Of a DNA stretch of 64,000 nt, positions 34,301-45,620 are shown piece after piece; position 1 is the stretch's first letter, and each line of letters opens with the position of its first letter. Made by a program: the position numbers and the translations under genes. The stretch spans positions 19,824,850 to 19,888,849 of the forward strand of contig NW_026623019.1 of NCBI RefSeq assembly GCF_023065955.2. Reading direction: 5' to 3'. The stretch comes from Ursus arctos. Its lineage: Eukaryota; Chordata; Mammalia; Carnivora; Ursidae. Below the pieces are notes generated by a model. It did no database searches. It had not been told where the DNA came from and saw only the letters and a list, made by a program, of their open reading frames with translations.

Positions 34301-35480
34301 ATAAGAGGAGTAAACAAGGCTAGAAAGAAATGGGAGTGAGATGAGTGGGTGGCATTGAAAACATTTTTCTCTCCAGTTAGCTGATTCTCAGAAGGGACCA
34401 TTAAGAAGAGTCATTCTGCATGTTAGTGCTTGCTTAAACTTAGGAGCAAGACAAACTTCAGGGACCTGAAAAGAAGGAAAGAATCCTGATGAAAGTTTTG
34501 TCAAGTCAAATGATCAGGTATTCAGTTTGGTCAATGGGGACAAACAGTTCAGCTAATCATTTATGAGATGAGAATGGAAATTTGAAAGATCTATGTGAGG
34601 CCTTGTCATGGGCAAACAGGGGAGGCATCTGTGAGTCTTATCTAAATCATATGCAGAAGGGTGATTCCTTGCAGTAGTTGTTTCCCAGAACACAAAACTG
34701 TGCTTCTTAATTCTCATTCTTTTTTAGGAGCACAGGTATCAGGTGAAATTCAACATTGTCAGGAGTTATTGGAATATGAAATTCTCTACAAAGAAGTAGA
34801 TCAGAGTTCTACTAAATTGTGGAAGAAACTGTAATGCCAAAAGACCATGAGTCTGACCTTTTAAAAATCCCCTTTACTCATGAAACTCTAAAATAACCCT
34901 TATATCCCATATTTGCATGGGTAAGAAACAGTCTGTAGAAATTGTACAGTTTCCAAGTTGTACATTGGTCCCAACTTCCACTTCAAATATGGCCATGGAG
35001 GATAATGGATGAGGAAGTACCTCAGATTTTTCTGAGCCTGAGTTCATGGAGAATAATGAACAAGGCCTAAGAATCCTGGGCAATTTAAGGAACTACCCTT
35101 AAGGTAGATGGGCTTTACAGTTGCTGTTAATAAAATCTTCCCCTTTTTTTTGTTTTTAAAGTTTTCATTGTGAGTATCCTGCATCTGCTTTATTCTTGTT
35201 TAATGATAAATCCGTGGAAAATTGCAGATAGCTTGTTCTTTTAGATCTTAGGTTGCTGGACCTTGAGAAGGCAGGTCTAGACATGATGGTGAGGACTTGC
35301 AACTCCTGGAGATACTGGACTTTGAGTTGGAAGGAGGGAGAGGAGTGGATTGCCTCCTTGGGGAAATGGGGAGTATGTACTGTGCCTGGGAGGAAAGGCA
35401 TGGATAGTCGAGAAGAGAAGCTGACTACGGCAAATATGACTAACTTTCAACTGTAGACTCTTCTGTAGAGTTTGTCTGTT
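34301..35480. other. Unassigned unique sequence
   Basis: No repeat family or gene recognised. Confidence 0.42.
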
Positions 35481-35489
35481 GCTGGAAAG

Positions 35490-35650
35490 TGACTTCTCAG
35501 CTGAAGATCCTTGTTCCCTCTACTCCCTTTGCATATAACTGGTCTGAAATGACCAGCTCTGACCAATGGAATGTGGATCTATATCTATATATAAAACAAA
35601 GCAATTTCCTTTCCAAAAATTAGGAAGTGAGGATCCCAATGTCTAAAACT
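35490..35650 (+). mobile_element. Possible MLT1 LTR fragment
   Basis: ggtctgaaatgaccagctctgaccaatgga resembles the MLT1 block around tctggccaatgaaatgtgag. Too short for a firm call. Confidence 0.3.
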
Positions 35651-35689
35651 TGAAAGCAAATTAAATAAAACAAGGTGCTTTGGATATGT

Positions 35690-35960
35690 ATGCTAAAGGC
35701 ATCTTCCTACCCTCTGCACCCTCAAGAACCCCCCAGTGCCTTGTATGAAGCCCACCCCACACAGCCCACAGCCCTGTGCTGGCCAGACTCCCAGAAAATT
35801 CTCTATTTTTAAAGTAATGACTTCCCCCTTTGGGGAATCCCAAAATTTGGAGGCCCCATTCTGGGACTCTGGGATCCCAAACCCCAGAGTACATGTCCCA
35901 AGTTCCCCAATGCCCCAAAGTAAAAAAAAAAAAAAAAAACAAACAAACAAAAAAAAAAAC
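35690..35960 (+). other. C-rich segment ending in poly(A), origin unknown
   Basis: About 230 bases, C-rich and distinctly more GC-rich than the flanks (accccccagtgccttgtatg, cccaccccacacagcccaca, ttctgggactctgggatccc), end at an A/CAAA tract at 35922-35960. It looks like the 3' end of a retrotransposed transcript, but I recognise no parent gene or SINE family and no convincing flanking duplication. Frames of 85-113 codons on both strands are fortuitous. Confidence 0.35.
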
Positions 35961-36024
35961 TATACTAGATGTCAGTATTTGGATCATATGCTTTAGTAAC
36001 ATCTCCTTTAAGCAGTACCAAAAC

Positions 36025-36145
36025 TTATACAGATGAGTAACAGAGAAGCTAATAACTTGCTCAAGGTCAAGATAGAACTAAGAAGTGGACTCAGTTTTCA
36101 AACTCAAATACATTGGATTCTTTTGACAACACCATACTGCTTCCA
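36025..36145 (-). mobile_element. MIR SINE, antisense
   Basis: acagatgagtaacagagaag, taataacttgctcaaggtca, agaagtggactcagttttca, then ccatactgcttcc. Confidence 0.7.
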
Positions 36146-36179
36146 GCTAAAAACTTCCAGCTATCATATATAGTATTTC

Positions 36180-36255
36180 TTCTTTATAATTGTCATCATC
36201 TTTATCAGTGTTATCATCATCATCATCTGAATATCATCACTGTCATTATCATCCC
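36180..36255. repeat. (ATC)n-rich imperfect repeat
   Basis: tcatcatctttatcagtg, atcatcatcatcatctga, atcatcactgtcattatcat. Confidence 0.85.
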
Positions 36256-36339
36256 ACTTAGCATTTATGATGCACCTATTGTATGACCAGAACTGAACTA
36301 GGCACTTGCCTTGCACTATCTCTAACCCTTTATCAAGCA

Positions 36340-36555
36340 CATTTTTGCCCCATTTATCATCTACTGAAACCCTATTATGTGCCAAGTACTATTCCAGATG
36401 CTTGTCATACATATTTCCAGGCCTCACAACAACCTTCCGAGTGAAGTAGTGATTGTTCCTTTTTTCCTGAAGCAGAAACAGGTTAAGAGAGATTAAGAAA
36501 CCAGAGTTCACACACGCTGAAATAGAGTTCCTCTTGGCTTTTTGGCATAGAGCCA
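36340..36555 (-). mobile_element. MIR SINE, antisense
   Basis: ccctattatgtgccaagtac, tattccagatgcttgtcata, cctcacaacaaccttccgag, gaagcagaaacaggttaaga, and tagtattcaaac. A good match along most of the element. Confidence 0.8.
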
Positions 36556-36579
36556 AGATAGTATTCAAACTCCTCAATA

Positions 36580-36990
36580 TGTGTAGTACATCATATTTTT
36601 TCAGAAATCTTTCTCATACATTGCATTATTTGATCCCCATAAGAATTCTTTTTTTTTTTTTTAAGATTTTATTTATTTATTTGACAGAGAGAGAGACAGC
36701 CAGCAAGGGAGGGAACACAAGCAGGGGGAGTGGGAGAGGAAGAAGCAGGCTCCCAGCGGAGGAACCCGATGTGAGGCTCGGTCCCAGGATCCTGGGAGCA
36801 TGCCCTGAGCCAAAGGCAGACGCTTAATGACTGAGCCACCCAGGCGCCCCATGATCCCCATAAGAATTCTTAATGTAGGTAATTCTGAAGATGAAAAAAT
36901 GAGTGGCATAGAAGTGACAAGCCTCAAGCTGTCACAGTGGAAGTGCTGAAACTTGAATGTGGCTCTCATTGCCATGTGATTTCTACCCCT
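36580..36990 (-). mobile_element. MIR SINE, antisense, split by a CAN-SINE
   Basis: The left part cattgcattatttgatcccc and the right part aattctgaagatgaaaaaat, gtggcatagaagtgacaagc, acttgaatgtggctctcatt join into one reverse MIR once the SINE at 36651-36851 is set aside. Confidence 0.7.
36651..36851 (-). mobile_element. Young CAN-SINE, antisense, 20-bp target duplication
   Basis: T tract, aagattttatttatttattt, gacagagagagagacagcca, gggaacacaagcaggggg, a cggtcccaggatcctggg variant region, and a head ending ccacccaggcgcccc. A perfect 20-base repeat lies at 36631-36650 and 36852-36871. Confidence 0.97.
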
Positions 36991-38010
36991 TCACAAGGCC
37001 CTACTTTCAGTGGCAGCCTTCACCACCTGAGCAATGGTGTCCCCTTGTTCATACACACATGAAAATGGTAACCAAAACGTCCCATCGACCAGACTTTTGA
37101 AGCTGAGGCTTGCTTTTCTGGCTTGGAGGAGATAACTTTTTAAAGAAGCATCATTTTACTACCTTCTCTATAACAGACGTAGCTCAATTTAACTAATGCT
37201 TTTTGGAGGGAGTTTTAAATTAGAGATGACTAATTTTGCCCAAATGTGAAGGGTGGAGCAAAAGTAAAATTAAATATGACAAAAGGGAAGTATGCTTTTC
37301 ACTCTTACGAGAAAACCTTTTTTGCTTTTGCAATTGACTCCTGCTCCTCACCACCCTATACAATGATCCACAGAACCTGAGTGGGCTGTGGGATGAGCTT
37401 AGTGTATACCACTGACTAGGAGTCTAAGGATGTGGAAGCCTCTAGCTTACCTTGCATCCAGCCAACTCTGAAACAAAATGTTGCTTTCCCAAATTGTTAT
37501 TTATGGTTTTATACTGAAATTCTCTGCAATGACAATCAGATGAAGGATAGAATTTAGAAGTGGTGGTGGGAGGGGGCAGTGGTGCATCCTTACTTGGTAT
37601 CATACATGTATATGCATTTGCATATGATGATTCTGAGCCAATCAGGGCTTCCCCTTATCCTCTAGGATGGGGAGGTTGCAGAGAAGAACCAACTTAAAGA
37701 TACTTTTAGGGCCTTATGAATAAGGCATGTTGACCATAAATCTTTGGAGGGCTGTTGGCTGCAGGTTTAATTTCTGTGTGTATCTATTTGGAATGCATTG
37801 TTACTATATATTCCTAACCACATTTGTGTCAGCTCAGTGGTATGAAACCACTAGGGTAAATCTAGAAAGTCCATTTTATGCCGGCCAGCTAAGAATGTGT
37901 GAGTATAGTGATCAAGGTTATCAAAGGAGCCCATAGTCCCCACAGGAATTATTTAAAAATGAGGTATATGGCGTAATTTCAGGGCCAAGAATGCCCCATT
38001 TGAGCAAATT
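36991..38010. other. Unassigned unique sequence
   Basis: No repeat family or gene recognised. Confidence 0.42.
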
Positions 38011-38070
38011 TGTACTGAGCTGTAAAGATCTGTACAGTACTGTAAAGTACTGGACTGGACTGTAAAGATC
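38011..38070 (+). repeat. 10-bp imperfect tandem repeat, six units
   Basis: Units at 10-base steps from 38011: tgtactgagc, tgtaaagatc, tgtacagtac, tgtaaagtac, tggactggac, tgtaaagatc. All start TG and keep A at position 4. Confidence 0.85.
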
Positions 38071-39356
38071 TATTTCTTTCTACCCCTAGAAAAGGGAGGG
38101 CTGAGCATCACGTGTGGGGATGGGGGAGATAGACAATGAGCACAACAAAAAAGGCAGCCCATGGTCTGGAACATGAATGCCATAAATTCACAAGTAAAGC
38201 ATTATTAAAAATTTCCAGCCCCATAAATGCTGCCATTAATCACTTTCAAATTAACCTGATGTGAGTTAAATTATTGCAAGTTCCTGTGTAAATTAAATCA
38301 TTATTAGTTGCAGGCTTTTTTTCTTTTCCGTACAGGCTGCAGCTGAGAAGTAAGGGATGGGGAGGCCTACTGGTTTCAATTTACAAAAGAAGGTTTGGGG
38401 GAAAAAGATTTTTGCTTGATTACAAGAGCAAAACCACTTCACAATATAATATCACAATAATTGTAGCCATATATCATAACATGTCATAAGTCCAGGACAA
38501 AGCTCAGCCGCCTTTCGTAAGCAGCTGCCAAGAAGGCAAGAAAAGCGAGTGAATGAGGTAATGGATTTCTTTCCCCTCATTCCACTAGAGAGCAGTGTTC
38601 TTTTGTACAAATCAGGTAGGTGGTTTTCTGCAAAGAACCTGGGAAGAAAATCTTCCACATGAGAAGTTTTTGTAGCAGCAGAAAGGCCTCTCCCCTTGCT
38701 ATAAAACTATGCATTCTGGATAAAAGATAAAGACAGTATTTTCCAGCAAAGGTCACTCTTATTTTCTTAGGTGTATTTCTAATACTCTTTTTTTCATATG
38801 GAAAAGGGGTTGGCCATTTAAAAATAGAGCATGTAAACTAACTGTCACATCTTACAGTAAACTTTTTCAGATGACATTCTCCTGCCCAAATGGATCTGTC
38901 AGTAATCTAATAGTAGTTCTCTTTCTAGGTAAAACAAGGATATAAACAATGTTTTTAAAAAAATACCTACAACACTTCAGGAGACAATAAACAACTCCGT
39001 CAGGGATAAGAATAAATGCAGATAAAAGAAAGAGTGAAGACAAAGAATACAAGTGTGTTCTGAAAAGTTTTCTGACCCCTTCTTTTATTTATTAACTCAT
39101 TATACTTCTAGTACTTTCATTACTATTGTTGAGAACAGCAAGTTTGCGTGATAGGCATGTGTCTGCTTCTCTTAAGAGAAAATACTCTGTCATAAGCAAT
39201 TTGGCTACAACTCTTTGATGGATCAGTTGACATTCCAAGAAGCCCAAGGCCAAGCTAACAATAGTTGAAGTTTGCCTCCTCATTTCACATTGTGTAAATA
39301 TATTTCTAACCCTTCAGTCTCAAGCACATGGAAATAGGCAAAGCAAAACCAGTGAG

Positions 39357-39358
<2 letters not shown>
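38071..39358. other. Unique sequence with TAAT-rich core
   Basis: No repeat family or gene. The stretch 38190-38340 has many ATTA/TAAT cores (ccattaatcactttcaaatt, taaattaaatcattattag) and is a candidate conserved regulatory element, unproven. Confidence 0.4.

Positions 39359-39402
<44 letters not shown>
39359..39402. repeat. (TG)n microsatellite
   Basis: About 21 uninterrupted TG units. Confidence 0.98.
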
Positions 39403-39939
39403 TGTAACTGGCTGCCTTTCTTGTTCAATAAGAATTAAATTACTGAGTAATTTTGGTTTCTTCTAGAAGGAAATGAATATGCTCTTAAGTATTTAGAATC
39501 ACTAGAGAGCCTTTTAGGCATTCCTGGATACAAATCAATGTCACCTGAAGTGTGGTTTCCTTATGCATTCAGCCCCATTTTTCTCCATTTGCTCGTAGTA
39601 TTACTTTTTTGATATACCGCATCACTTTGCTATTTCCTTTTCCTAAACACACTGAACAATATAGTTGTAGGCAAAAAGATCTTGGAAGAAAATAAATGGA
39701 AAAAAGTCTGAGGCCTGACAAATAACAACAGTAAAGGCTCTTCAGAGTATTCACTGTGTTAATTTAGAGAAATTGGAGCACCTAAAGTGTCAAGTTTGAC
39801 ATCAGCAAGTCCTGGGACTTATTTGGGCCTGCTCGTCTTTGCCAGGGTGCTGTACTTTTTGACACAGTAGATGTAGGGAATTTAATATTCCTTGACCAAA
39901 ATAAACTTGGGCTTCCTGAATTACAAATCCAGGTATCTT
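39403..39939. other. Unassigned unique sequence
   Basis: No recognised feature. Confidence 0.4.
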
Positions 39940-40025
39940 GAAGAACAGAGTTTCACATAAGATCTGGCACATAGACGATGCTGAATAAACTGGGCTGAAT
40001 ACATGAGTGATTGAATGCGGAGAGA
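39940..40025 (+). mobile_element. L2-like tail fragment
   Basis: tctggcacatagacgatgct followed by gaataaactgggctgaata resembles the L2 3' end pattern with ggcacatagtaggtgctcaata. Confidence 0.45.
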
Positions 40026-40149
40026 AAGTAATAAATCCCTCCATTCCAATCTGTTTTAATGTCAAAGGCTTAGGATTCAGCAACCACAAGAGCTTTGTGT
40101 ATATCACAAAAATCCACACATCTAATCATTAGATATCAAGGATAGTACA

Positions 40150-40330
40150 GAGGACTTCACAGGGGCTGGATACACATGCAGATCTGGGTTTGAATCATGG
40201 CTCTACTGCATAATTTACAGTCACATGGTGCCAAGCTCTCTAAGCCTCACCTTCAACATTTATACAAGCAGCAAGATTACTAATCCTTCCCTTCCAAAAG
40301 TATGTGGATGAGAGGTAACTCAGCATTGCT
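40150..40330 (+). mobile_element. MIR SINE, sense
   Basis: gatctgggtttgaatcatgg, ctctactgcataatttacag, ctctctaagcctcaccttca, then ttactaatccttccctt and gtggatgagaggtaact. Confidence 0.7.
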
Positions 40331-40644
40331 CAAAACAGACACTTGAAAATGGAAGAAAATCGATCTAGATATTGGGGTCACCCAGCCAGAGGCATAATCT
40401 CTCACTTTTAAATGAAATCTTTTGATTAGGTCAAATTATCTGAATAACCCAGGGGAAATGCTGAAAGACTAGAATTTCTTGACCGCAAACACATTTTGGT
40501 CCCCCTTGGAAGAAAAGTCACCTAAGTAAATAATTAAGTGAACATTTGATTTGAAATCTCTTGAACATCTTAGCCCGAGAGCAGAAGAAAGCAGACTATT
40601 TCTAAAGTTTTTGGATTTAGAATGAATGCTTTGCAAAGCATTAA
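40331..40644. other. Unassigned unique sequence
   Basis: No recognised feature. Confidence 0.4.
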
Positions 40645-41060
40645 CAAACTGTAAATGCATATACCCATTTGGGAGGGCAAGTTGGCAATATGTTCAAGAG
40701 CCTTAGAAATATTTATGAACTTTGAGGTAGTAATTCTATTCCAAGGAATCCACCCCAGAGAAATAACAATCTGAGATATGCAGTCAAAAGCTTACATACA
40801 AGACTGTTTCTAACATTTTTATAATAGTGAAAAATTGGATACAATTTAAATGTCTAACAATAGGAGATTAGTTAAATATATTATGTATTTCCTTACAATA
40901 GTCTATTATGAAGCTATTAAAACTGTATTTTCAGATAATGTTTAATGACATGGTAAATGCTCAAATATAAATTTAAGTGAAAAAAAAGATGATCTAAAAC
41001 TGAATTTACAATGGGATGCCAATTTTGTATAACTGAGCATTTCACATAATTACTTTTATT
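40645..41060 (+). mobile_element. Old L1 3' end, sense
   Basis: Typical of L1MC/L1ME-age tails: ttggcaatatgttcaagagc, tccaaggaatccaccccaga, ttataatagtgaaaaattgg, atttaaatgtctaacaatag, gagattagttaaatatatta, cattatgaagc-like block, aagtgaaaaaaaagatg. No frame remains. Confidence 0.8.
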
Positions 41061-41473
41061 CAACATGTTTTAAGTAGCCAACCAAAATATTGTCAGAGCA
41101 TGAAAAGTTAAGACAAATGAATTTCAAGTTTAAGAGTAAAATACTGTTCTCCCTCTTTTTTCTATGTCTATCTCAAGCTCAGATTAATAATCATGATCAT
41201 AGTATGATAGAGTTCATATTTTCTTCTTCACATGTTTTGTTGTTCTCCAAATTCTGATGTAAGGATATACAACATTTATTGTCAGAAACAACTGATAGGT
41301 TTTGGTTAGATTTTACTACAGAGAAATTGTAGTCTAAGATACTGCCTTTATTTTGCAGTACTACGTTTAAGGAATTTGGGGCTTGTTTGGCAAATTTTTC
41401 GATGGACCCAAATGAGTTAGATTTGTACTTCATCTGAATTTTCCAAGGGAGAAAAGCATATTGTGATGAAATC
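41061..41473. other. Unassigned unique sequence
   Basis: No recognised feature. Confidence 0.4.
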
Positions 41474-41488
41474 TTTGTGGACGTATCT

Positions 41489-41703
41489 TTTTTTTTTTTT
41501 TCTTTTTTAAGATTTTATTTATTTATTTGACAGAGAGAGAGAGACGGCCAGAGAGAGAGGGAACACAAGCAGGGGGAATGGGAGAGGAAGAAGCAGGCTC
41601 CCAGTGAAGCAGGGAGCCCGATGCGGGGCTCAATCCCAAGACTCTGGGATCATGCCCTGAGCCGAAGGCAGATGCTTAACGACTAAGCCACCCAGGCACC
41701 CCT
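41489..41703 (-). mobile_element. CAN-SINE, antisense, target duplication
   Basis: T tract, aagattttatttatttattt, gacagagagagagagacggc, gggaacacaagcaggggg, gaagcagggagcccgatgcg, and a head ending ccacccaggcacccc. Flanks 41474-41488 and 41704-41718 agree at 14 of 15 bases. Confidence 0.96.
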
Positions 41704-41809
41704 TTTGTGGACATATCTGAACAACTAATTAAGGGGACTCCATAGAAGTTTCTTTACAAGGAGATTGTAGAAAACCTACCAAGGTATAATTAATTGAAAA
41801 AGAAGGAAC

Positions 41810-42014
41810 TAGGGGCGCCTGGGTGGCGCAGTCGTTAAGCGTCTGCCTTCGGCTCAGGGCGTGATCCCAGCGTTCTGGGATCGAGCCCCACGTCAGGCTC
41901 CTCAGCTAGGAGCCTGCTTCTTCCTCTCCCACTCCCCCTACTTGTGTTCCCTCCTTGCTGGCTGTCTCTGTCAAATAAATAAATAAAATCTTAAAAAAAA
42001 AAAAAAAAGAAAAA
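41810..42014 (+). mobile_element. Young CAN-SINE, sense, 14-bp target duplication
   Basis: ggggcgcctgggtggcgcag, cttcggctcagggcgtgatc, ttctgggatcgagccccacg, tctcccactccccctacttg, an AAATAAATAAAATC tail and A run. Repeat gaaaaagaaggaac at 41796-41809 and 42015-42028. It lies about 100 bases from an antisense copy. Confidence 0.97.
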
Positions 42015-42028
42015 GAAAAAGAAGGAAC

Positions 42029-42956
42029 AAGATACTATTAGTCACTCTCCAAGAAAAATAATGTGTGTAGGTGGCCTCAACTCAGTGGCCCTGCTCACCC
42101 CTGTGGAATCCTGTCTGGGGCAAAAGGAGAATGAGAGAGAATTGTAGGTAAAACATGGACATGATGCTCCCCTGAACTCTATAACTAATTTAGACCCAAA
42201 AGATACTTGTTTGGGATCCCTCCAACAGATCGTTATATGAAAAGTAAAAACAGTCATTCTTCATTTCTCAATAGTGCTGATACCCTGAAGACTTAGAGAA
42301 TCTACCAATGTAGAAATTATGGGCTTGGTTTATCAATGAGAGAAACTTTTCATTTGAGCCAGCAGCCGCTGGCAAGAATACTGCTATTCCTGATAGAGAA
42401 ACGCCAAGAGGCACTGTGCCTGCAAGAGAGCGAATATTTTCTTCAACATGTGTGAGGTACCCACTAGGTGCTCCCACATATTATGCAGGAGGGAGATGAT
42501 TTGTATGCAGTTGGAGTTTCTGAGTGAAAAAGAGAGACAGACAGAGCCAGGAAAATAAAATATATTTTGGTCCTATTTCCCTGGAAGCTATTTATTTTCA
42601 GATGAAAAGCTCAAGTTGTTTACCCAATCAAGATTTTCACACTCTTCCACCTGTGGGGGCACTGAACTAGATCAAAGTCCTCAGGACTGATCCGGAGCAA
42701 AACTGATGTTGAATTGGATTTTTAAGGAAAGTTGCAATGAGTAAAATGAAAGCAGAACACCAGAGTGCTAGCCCCAATATGGTACAGAATGTAGAATCGA
42801 TAGTATGTTTCAACAACACACTTACGGATATACACTACTAAGTTCTGCTGTTAGAAGTATTTGTTATGCATCTGATTAACTCAGCACACCATCAGGGTTC
42901 ATTTTTCATCATCAGGGTTCATCTGACCCAGTATTAGTTTCTGAATTTCTTTTTTG
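42029..42956. other. Unassigned unique sequence
   Basis: Nothing recognised except a short direct repeat (catcagggttcat) near 42890 and 42909. Confidence 0.4.
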
Positions 42957-43128
42957 AAGTGCTGAGTGGCTCAGTCGGTTAAGTATCTGCCTTCGGCTCA
43001 GGTCATGATCCCAGGGTCCTGGGATTGAGCTCTGCATTTGGCACTGTGCTGAGCAGGGAGTCTGCTTCTCCCTCTGCCTGCTGCTCCCTGTTTGTGCGCG
43101 CGCTCTCTCTCTCTCTCTCTCTCTCTGA

Positions 43129-43171
<43 letters not shown>

Positions 43172-43178
43172 AATCTTA
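42957..43178 (+). mobile_element. CAN-SINE, sense, expanded AAAT tail
   Basis: A decayed head (gtgctgagtggctcagtcgg), cttcggctcaggtcatgatc, gctgagcagggagtctgctt, gcgcgcgctctctctct, then a long (TAAA)n run at 43129-43173. An older subfamily (SINEC_Fc-like). Confidence 0.95.
43129..43173. repeat. (TAAA)n microsatellite in SINE tail
   Basis: About ten or eleven AAAT units. Confidence 0.96.
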
Positions 43179-44236
43179 AATAGTTCTATTTGTAAACAAG
43201 TATTGAAATTTCATGACTTTTATTATTTCTTAGGGATCTTTGAGAGAATAAAGATTTACATTTTTTATTAAGCTAGAATAAAACTATGTTTTGTAATTTA
43301 TCCTGTGGATCTACTGGAAACTTTATATCCCTAAGATCATTACAAGTTCTTAGTGATTTCATTTTTTCCTATATTTTGAAACATTTTGCTATCTAATCAT
43401 TCTAGGAATTATTCTCTCATTACTTATCAATATTTACAGGTATACTTAAAAACTTAAATAATAAGCAAATAAGAATAATTAAGTCACCTAAAAGCACAAT
43501 AAAATGTTGAAATGAATAATCACTATTATATCATCCTTCAGTTTTCTTATTGTGCTGTTCAAAGTATTGCATCATCTTTTGAGAAGGTATAAAAGGAGAG
43601 TAGGGGCATCATCTTTGTAGTTTAAGTTTTCATTGAACACAGTTTTGAAATCAGAATTTTTCATGTTCTGCCCATAATGTAAAACAGAAGAAAATTGAAA
43701 AGGGAAGATATTTCACAATGGTAAAATGACTCAGAAATCAAATGCAAACAGACAGATAGAAGCATTCTATAGTCTAATAATGATAGTGAAATTCATCACA
43801 TAAACAAAATTTCAGATTGTAAACACTCAGACAACACTTAGATGAATTTTCTCAAATTCAAAAATCAGTAAGTGAACAATAGATTTCTAAGGATGAAAAA
43901 GAAATATGGTTTTCTCATACAGTTACTCATCCAACAGAAGGCACATCACCGGCAATATCTGTGATTAAAAACATCCCAATTTGTTAAAAAGATGTGCATC
44001 AGTATTTTTTTACCTATTATGTTGATGCACCAAACTTAACTTGATACAGCTTGTAAACAGGCAAATGCTGAACACAGGTGTGCATAAAAAGGTGATTAGA
44101 AAGAGAACAAAGTGATGTAGAAATGAAAAAAAAAACATTGATCATTCTAAATAGTGTTTATAAAAGTAATTGCAAATGGTTTGTAGAGAGCAAAGAAGAT
44201 ACAACCAAAGTTATATCATCCAAAAGTTCCAAAATT
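43179..44236. other. Unassigned unique sequence
   Basis: A/T-rich; no repeat family or gene recognised. Confidence 0.42.
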
Positions 44237-44470
44237 ATTATTATTTTTTAAAGATTTTATTTATTTATTTGAGAGAGAGAGAGAGTGCGCGCGTGTGCGT
44301 GAGAGAGCACAATAAGGGGGAGGAGCAAAGGGAGAAGGAGAAGCAGACTCCCAGCTGAGCGGGGAGCCACATGTGGGGCTCCATCCCAGGACCTTGAGAT
44401 TATGACCTGAGCCTAAGGCAGACCTGAGCTGAAGGCAGATGCTTAACCAACTGAGCCACCCAGACACCCC
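44237..44470 (-). mobile_element. CAN-SINE, antisense, with internal duplication
   Basis: ttaaagattttatttattta, GA repeats with a gcgcgcgtgtgcg interruption, tcccagctgagcggggagcc, and a head ending ccacccagacacccc. A 17-base unit near the head is duplicated (44404-44420 and 44421-44437, 15 of 17 identical). Confidence 0.95.
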
Positions 44471-45429
44471 AAAATCTGTTTAAATATTGCATTTTTATGG
44501 TGCAAATGCAATAAGGACAAGAATTAATGATAAGCTAGATCCTGTTAGGTATATGAAATACAGAATATGTATCACAAAATGGACACATCTTGTGTCCTGG
44601 TTCATGCCTGACTGCTGATGAACAATTAGTTGCATTCAGAGAACGTTGCCCATTGTGGGCATATATAGTGTTAAAATCAGGAAATTATGAAATAAAAACT
44701 TGAGTTAACCGTGTTCAAATTCTCATTTAAATTTCTAAATGATTTTCACTATCCCCCTCTTCTTACAGTTGTGATTTTTTGTACAATTTAAAAAATAAAA
44801 AAAATTAATTAAAAGAGTACATTGGATCCAGATGGTAAATGGCAATGACTGTTTTTCCTGGCATATGAGTGTGAGGCTTTAGCATGAGGCCTACAAGTAG
44901 TTAGGTTCTTGAACTAGACCCAGGTGTGATGCCAGACTAGGAATATTTCATGGCACAGTTCTGGGAGTTCATTTAAAATAAGGCACATGTGGTAAAAATA
45001 AAATTTGGGGCCAAAATTATAATTACATAAAAGGTGCTAATGTCTTAAGACAAACACAGCAGTAAATTTCTTAGGCAATCTCCCCCTCTCCCTCTCTGCC
45101 TCCCTTTCTTTCTGCTTCTATTTTCTTCTTCATTTCTCTCCCTGTCTGTTCCTTTCCCTTCTTTTGCGAGTCTGGATTAATTTAGCAACTGCTGAAAGAA
45201 CATCTAAATGGCTGTCCCCACTTTATTCCAATTATGGATCAAGAGAAAAAATGTTGGCTGTCTCTCAAGGAAAGCCAATCCACTGAACTCTTCCAGAATA
45301 ATTTCCAAACCCAAGGGATTTATATGGTTTCAGAGGAAAGATTCTAAACAAGAAATAATTACCTTAATCCTAGCTAATATAGTTTGCAGGAGATCCTTTT
45401 CATAATCTTGATTGCTGCAAATGAGTGAT
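44471..45429. other. Unassigned unique sequence
   Basis: Contains a pyrimidine-rich tract at about 45078-45168 (CCCTCTCCCTCTCT type). No gene or repeat family otherwise. Confidence 0.42.
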
Positions 45430-45620
45430 TTAGTCTGTGTATATTTATTGAGTAGCTACTATATGCCAGATACTGGGAATACAAAAATAAATAAGAAATG
45501 GGCCCTCCTCTGAATGAGAAATGGATTCAAATAGTGAGCAATTACAATAATTCAAGGGAAAAGTAAGCAACAAAAGGTGTAAGGGGAGCAACTCACAGCA
45601 AAGAAGGGATGCATTCCCAG
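45430..45620 (+). mobile_element. Ancient repeat, class unresolved
   Basis: tatttattgagtagctacta, tatgccagatactgggaata, caaaaataaataagaaatgg, gccctcctctgaatgagaa follow a widespread ancient mammalian repeat pattern (gagcacctactatgtgccag, actgggaatacaaagatgaa). I cannot assign the family. Confidence 0.5.

Noticed and set aside
35661..36002. Frames of 85-113 codons on the minus strand
   Set aside because: They read through the T complement of the A tract, giving F/V-rich runs; an artefact of low complexity.
38011..38070. Possible CRISPR-like regular repeat
   Set aside because: Ten-base units without spacers in a mammalian genome; a small tandem repeat.
42889..42922. Direct repeat catcagggttcat flanking six bases
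   Set aside because: Too short and simple to be more than a local duplication; no insert between the copies.
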